DNA of 64,000 nucleotides. Source: Morella rubra. Lineage: Eukaryota > Streptophyta > Magnoliopsida > Fagales > Myricaceae. This document shows, piece by piece, positions 59,248 to 64,000 of this stretch. Location: assembly GCA_003952965.2 (NCBI GenBank), contig CM025855.1, positions 30,209,845-30,273,844 on the forward strand, written 5' to 3'. A program made the translations under genes and the position numbers. The notes below the pieces were generated by a model. That model searched no databases. It was not told the DNA's origin and saw only the letters and a program-made list of their open reading frames with translations. How positions within the stretch are numbered: position 1 is the stretch's first letter; each line of letters opens with the position of its first letter.

Positions 59248-62200
59248 AAAGCATAACACACGTTAGACGACATCTTTACCCATATCTATTACTACAATAA
59301 AGATGACACATATAAGATTATTATTTATTATCAATTTTGCAACAACGCACATCACTATACAATTTAGGGAATATTAAAATCTTTGATCATTGATAATAAG
59401 TGTTGCTATCCTCAAAAACGTTAGTATGATTTTATTATTATGTTTCTATAACTAAATCAATTTATGTATTTAGTTTTTAGATATAATTATTTTGCTTATA
59501 TATTTTATAGATAGTTGTTTTTTTATTCTCTAGTTTCAGCTCTATAGCCCTTGTCTATCTAGACGAGCACTCTCAGCGTCGCGTATGTGACCTTAATCTG
59601 AAAGTACCATGTATCATTAAAAGAAAAACTAATTAAACCGGACCATAGTGGGTTTTAGGCGAGCATTCAGTATTTTAAGAAGGTATGAGTATTCAGTACA
59701 TACTTAGTAAATTTTACTTGTAGAGCTAATTTAGCTTTTAGTGTTTTAAACAACTTCGATGAGTCATTCTACGCTATGATGGAATTAAGATGCCAATATG
59801 GATACTAGGCGAATCATTATATATAAACTTTCTGCATACATAGGGCAATTCCATTTTGGAAGGAGTTGGCATACGTAGATGAAGGGCCAATTAGCGACAC
59901 TTTGAACGACTAAGTAGGTATATATTATAAGGAGATTTAAAATATGTAACAAATGGAAAGTTAAGCGTAACTGTTTCACGTGATATGATACGCGGATCCT
60001 ATTATTTGTGCTCGAATAATGCCTTTGTGTGAGATGAATAGATAAGCAGATGATTCTCTCAATCGATTTACTTGAAGTGCAATGAGTAATTTTAACGTTA
60101 CAACCTTATAATATTTTATTACATGTGACAATCGAATTTAACTTATAGTGGATCATTACTAAATAATTGTCAAAATCCCTTGAAAGAAAAAGACTAGCTG
60201 ATATTTTATCTAAGATGGCAGGCAGGTGGATCTGATCAATTAGAGTGGACTAGCTAGGAAGACTCTATAAGATGGTGTCATAGTTGATAGCTGGTGGGGA
60301 GAAGATCAGCAACCGATAATGGAACTTCTGACGAAAGTATTAGGGCCCATCAAAAAGGGAAAGTAGCATAACAACTGAATCTAAATATGTCTTCTCTGAG
60401 CGTGTCTGAATGACACGTTATAAAATGGACGAAAATGGTCCAATGGCTCCTTATGAAGATGAACAAAAGGCTGCATAGGTAATCTCAACCGCTATCGATA
60501 ATTCTGAATGTTTGGGCCGGATGACTGTTACGAACACCTATATATATCGTGGCTGTTACACCCACCGTAGTGGAGGGAAGTTGAGAGAGCTTGCTATCAA
60601 TCCCTCTATAACTCTTCGAGTAAAGTGAGAATTGGAAATCTTAAACCACCACCCAGCTAGGAATATCATGACTAAGAACTTTTGATAAGAAAGCTATTCT
60701 CTTTGGGGATGCAATTAATTGTTGTATGCCACTTGCCTATGTTAGTGGTTGAAATCTGTTGCGTTCCCAGTTTGTAAGGTGCCGACATCGCTCACTTGAG
60801 CGAAGGATTTTGATATCGGGCTCGATGCCACGATTCTGCGCCTAACAGATGGTAACACACCATTCCTTGGTGGCTCACGAATGTGAGAGCCGCTAGTGTC
60901 GTGGTCTATTCTTTTTTGAGAGCCTGGTGCTTTCGGCCTGGGCGTGATAACATTGGCAGGTATCTCTCATTGCACGAAGAAACTACTCTAAGATTTTGTT
61001 GGTGGTCATTATGCACAAGGAAGGCATTTTTGCTTGGTCTTAACTACATAGTTCATTTTTGACTGATTTTACATACTTCGATGTATATTGTTCTCAGATT
61101 CTGTGGTCGATTTTTTTGAATTATTGAACACCGTAACCTTTTGACTCCAAACAATAGTACTACCTGAAACTTAATTCCTGTGATACCTTTGGCCACAATT
61201 TGGGAAAATTGAAGACGCGCTCTCTCTAGACAGACACTGCCAAAATGATTGTGGAAAGACTCCAAAAGGATTGCATCTGCAACATGCTCCAATACAGACC
61301 CAAAAATGGAAACATCTCGGAGCTGTACAAGGTGGGGGGGAGCTATCGAAACGCGTATGCATCACCATCTTGCTGATGTCATAAGCCATAATGCAAGAGA
61401 CAGATGGACCGAGCTAGAAAGTACTGATCATCTCAAGACAAAGAGATTAGGAGGTCGACACTCGCTAAATTAGGTCGCATATTTCAAAAGAAACAGCTAA
61501 TTAATTATTTTCTTGGGTAATTAGGTTTGAATGATGTTCCAGCTTCCTTAATAACATGTCCAAGTTGTACTTTATGCTTAATCCTTCTGCTTTAGAAGTT
61601 GCTGCCTCCTCACGGCTGCTCTCTGGCCCCAAGGACTACACACACTAAGCGATATATATCCTCCCTAAGATGCAGAGAGTGTTACGCTGACTGTTAAAAT
61701 GGGGTATGTGGATCCAGCACGTATGTTTAACCGTGTTGCTATATTTCCTATGCAAAATCATGTTGCTTTCTGAATAGTTAATTGTGGGCTAGTTTGAAAT
61801 GAAAGGTTTAAAACCTATTTATACGTATTGCTTTCCACATTTGCCTTACAGACTAAGATTGTTGATGTCTAATTTCCCATATTCGGCTGCTCTTTCATAG
61901 TGTGGTTTAGTTTATTGGGTCATGTATGCTAGTCTCATGTATATCTATAACGGCCATAAACGATGGACCCAACTGGACGCACCAAAAAATGTCATTTGAA
62001 TCTTTATTTCTTATTTGCAATTGGTAATAGCATCTAGAAGGTAAGATCCGTAAGAATTGGATGTAGTATTATTAAATCACTCACTATAGATTGCACCTTA
62101 AGTCAAATCGTCATCATTTATATTTTCGATTGACTATCGAACTTGGCTTCGGGGAAGGAAAGAAGTTTTTGGAAGGAGTGAAGTAGACCTCATCGATGCG

Positions 62201-64000
62201 CGTGTAATGTGACAATCGTAGTTTATACAAAGCACGGATATGCACCATCATGTCTCAGTTTGTATTAAAAGGGTAAGCTAAATCTACCTCGGGAGTTTAG
62301 TCTACTGACGCTGCTGCTAATGGATATATGTGTTTTGGAACCGCGTAATGTAGAACCAGTAGGAGGATTTTGTCTCATGTTTCGATGTATGCACATCCTT
62401 GCTTCACTATGCCTGCCTCTCTTCCCCACCGGGTTCTCCAGACGTTTTCTTCTAATTGGTGTATGTGTTGTCTGGGCGCCATTGTCCCCTCTCACTTTCA
62501 CAAGCATGGCTGCACTTGTCTAGGAGCTCATACACGTTCTATTCTTCAGATAGTCCATTCGCATGGCGGGTTCCGTAAGAACAACTAAACATTGATTAAT
62601 TCTCTTTGTTATTGTGTTGATCTATTGACTGTTTTATCTAATTTTATAATTAGCAGTTAAGTGTTTTTCACATCACAATGGCATGTCGGTGCGGTCGTGT
62701 ATGCACAGTGTTAGACTTAGGACAGAGGCAGATTAATGAATCAGGCAAATACTTTGCATAGTGGATCACTTAAGTTCCAGTGTTAGGTTTTTGAATGTCC
62801 ACTAGCAGCCTATTACCACTCTGCTATGAGTCATCATTCCATATTACACCATGTGCTTTGTGATGATGAGGATGTTAAGGCCAGGCTTTGAATGAGAACA
62901 TCACGTACCAAATATATGACCAGCTTTTAATTAGTTTAGCAAGCTTTTTTCTCTTTTTTTATCAACAAGAATTCTAATTTTAATTGATATGTAAAGTGAA
63001 TTATTTGATTAGAAGATGTTCATTGTGTGGTATCATATGTATGGCCTATCGCAAATACTCCAGTTTCAGTGGTCTGGGGTTCTGAGTATAACCGCAGCTT
63101 TAGTTTGGATACTTAAAATACTTGTCTTCTGAAATTTAGCATTCGGGGAGAGGGTTAAGAGTCAAAATGTAAGGTGATTTATTGTTAAGTATCAAGGGTG
63201 TGAGCATGTAGGGGTTTACTTCAATGCCATATAAACATGGATTTTTGTTTTTTCACTTTCGTGATTGTTTTTCTGGTACGGAATTCTTTTAATCAGCTTA
63301 TGTTAGCGAGAATGGACATGGACTTCTTGTATAAATACCCTTGCTAGCTAGCTTTTGAACTTCCAAAACTCAGGAAGACAGCGTCTTTTAGTTCCTATTT
63401 TCCTCATAACATGTAGATATGTATAGCACCAACAATTTCTTAGATTCTATCATAAGCTTCTTTCCACACTTAATTAGAAATCGCTGTGTCCAGTGAGTAC
63501 ATGCATGCAGCTGATAGGACAACATGATGTTTGGTGGTGCAGGGACTTTCTGGACTGCAAGCGCACATACACATTTATGCTTGGACTTTGGGGTTGTTTG
63601 CTGTGTTTTCATGCGTGTGGTTGGATCCTGCGGTTCATTCTATATGTCGCTGGCATGGGATCCTTATAGTGCAGTGCTTTGGTTGGGTTTCAGCGACTTT
63701 GCAGTTTATTACTCTCTTTGCCCGTTTCCAACATCTATACTTTCGGTTTCTCCTATGTCAGCTATGCTGCTATTTATGTGGAGGTCTGGTGCCTGGTTTT
63801 ACTGGACAGATGAGGAAATTATGCACCTACACTTCGGATTGACTCGTGTCATAGCAGCTCACTTTGGTAGTGTCGAAATGAGTGTTTTTCCATTATCATG
63901 TGTTACTCTGATCACCTTCCTTTACTTATTCTTATGATTTCTCAAATCGTGACAAGTGCTTCCGTGGGTTGGGGTTCTTAGTCTCAGGGCGGAAAAATTG
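59248..64000. other. Gene-poor terminal spacer
   Basis: No gene model is supported. The stretch 60180-60980 is more complex in composition, contains a TATA-like CCTATATATATC at about 60537, and could be an old LTR or a non-coding transcript, but has no partner copy in the window. Short frames at 61053-61473, 62265-62588 and 63388-63937 occur. The last, 63524-63937 (137 aa), is rich in Phe, Leu and Cys, starts without a signal peptide of standard form and has no recognisable motif. Confidence 0.4.

Noticed and set aside
60537..60980. Possible solo LTR with a TATA-like CCTATATATATC
   Set aside because: No second copy, TG..CA boundaries or target duplication could be found in the window.

Overview
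The window is nuclear DNA of a flowering plant, most likely a eudicot. The evidence is multi-exon genes with GT-AG introns, plant-only families (GH35 beta-galactosidase with a SUEL tail, UPL3 HECT ligase, plant synaptotagmin, membrane-bound ascorbate peroxidase, R2R3-MYB), AT-rich spacers, many CT/GA microsatellites and hAT transposon debris. The species cannot be named from the sequence alone. All exon joins below were made by eye. Every one of the six gene models joins into a single open frame with a total length divisible by three and a protein length close to its family.

Layout. 1-6.1 kb is a nested repeat block: two LTR-like direct repeats flank a decayed intron-less PPR-gene copy, which is interrupted by a 3.75-kb hAT element with a degenerate TTF/DUF4371/hATC transposase on the minus strand. 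6.7-11.3 kb (+) is a 19-exon beta-galactosidase of the BGAL11/13/14 type. 11.7-13.0 kb is a complete non-coding hAT-type element with a perfect 8-bp target duplication. 13-16.4 kb holds repeats and one exon-like relic of a host gene. 16.5-26.7 kb (-) is the 17-exon E3 ligase gene UPL3. 27.1-29.5 kb is spacer. 29.6-35.4 kb (+) is a 12-exon synaptotagmin (SYT1/2 type), followed 0.8 kb later by 36.3-41.8 kb (+), a 9-exon peroxisomal ascorbate peroxidase (APX3 type) whose fifth intron carries six copies of a 199-bp tandem repeat. 44.9-45.8 kb (+) is a two-exon subgroup-4 R2R3-MYB repressor with an EAR motif. 45.8-54.4 kb is a long gene-poor stretch. 54.5-56.7 kb (-) is the three-exon proteasome subunit alpha-4 gene PAD1. 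57-64 kb is gene-poor and contains another hAT relic (58.1-59.2 kb).

The genes do not form a pathway; this is ordinary plant gene order. UPL3 and PAD1 both act in ubiquitin-proteasome proteolysis, SYT at ER-plasma membrane contacts, APX3 in peroxide removal at the peroxisome, the MYB in repression of phenylpropanoid genes and BGAL in cell-wall galactan turnover. I see no convincing new biological system. The most unusual structures are the APX3 intronic satellite with repeated splice-acceptor-like motifs, the in-frame 66-bp-offset duplication over the SYT stop codon, the LTR-PPR-hAT nest, and the palindrome cluster near one hAT end.
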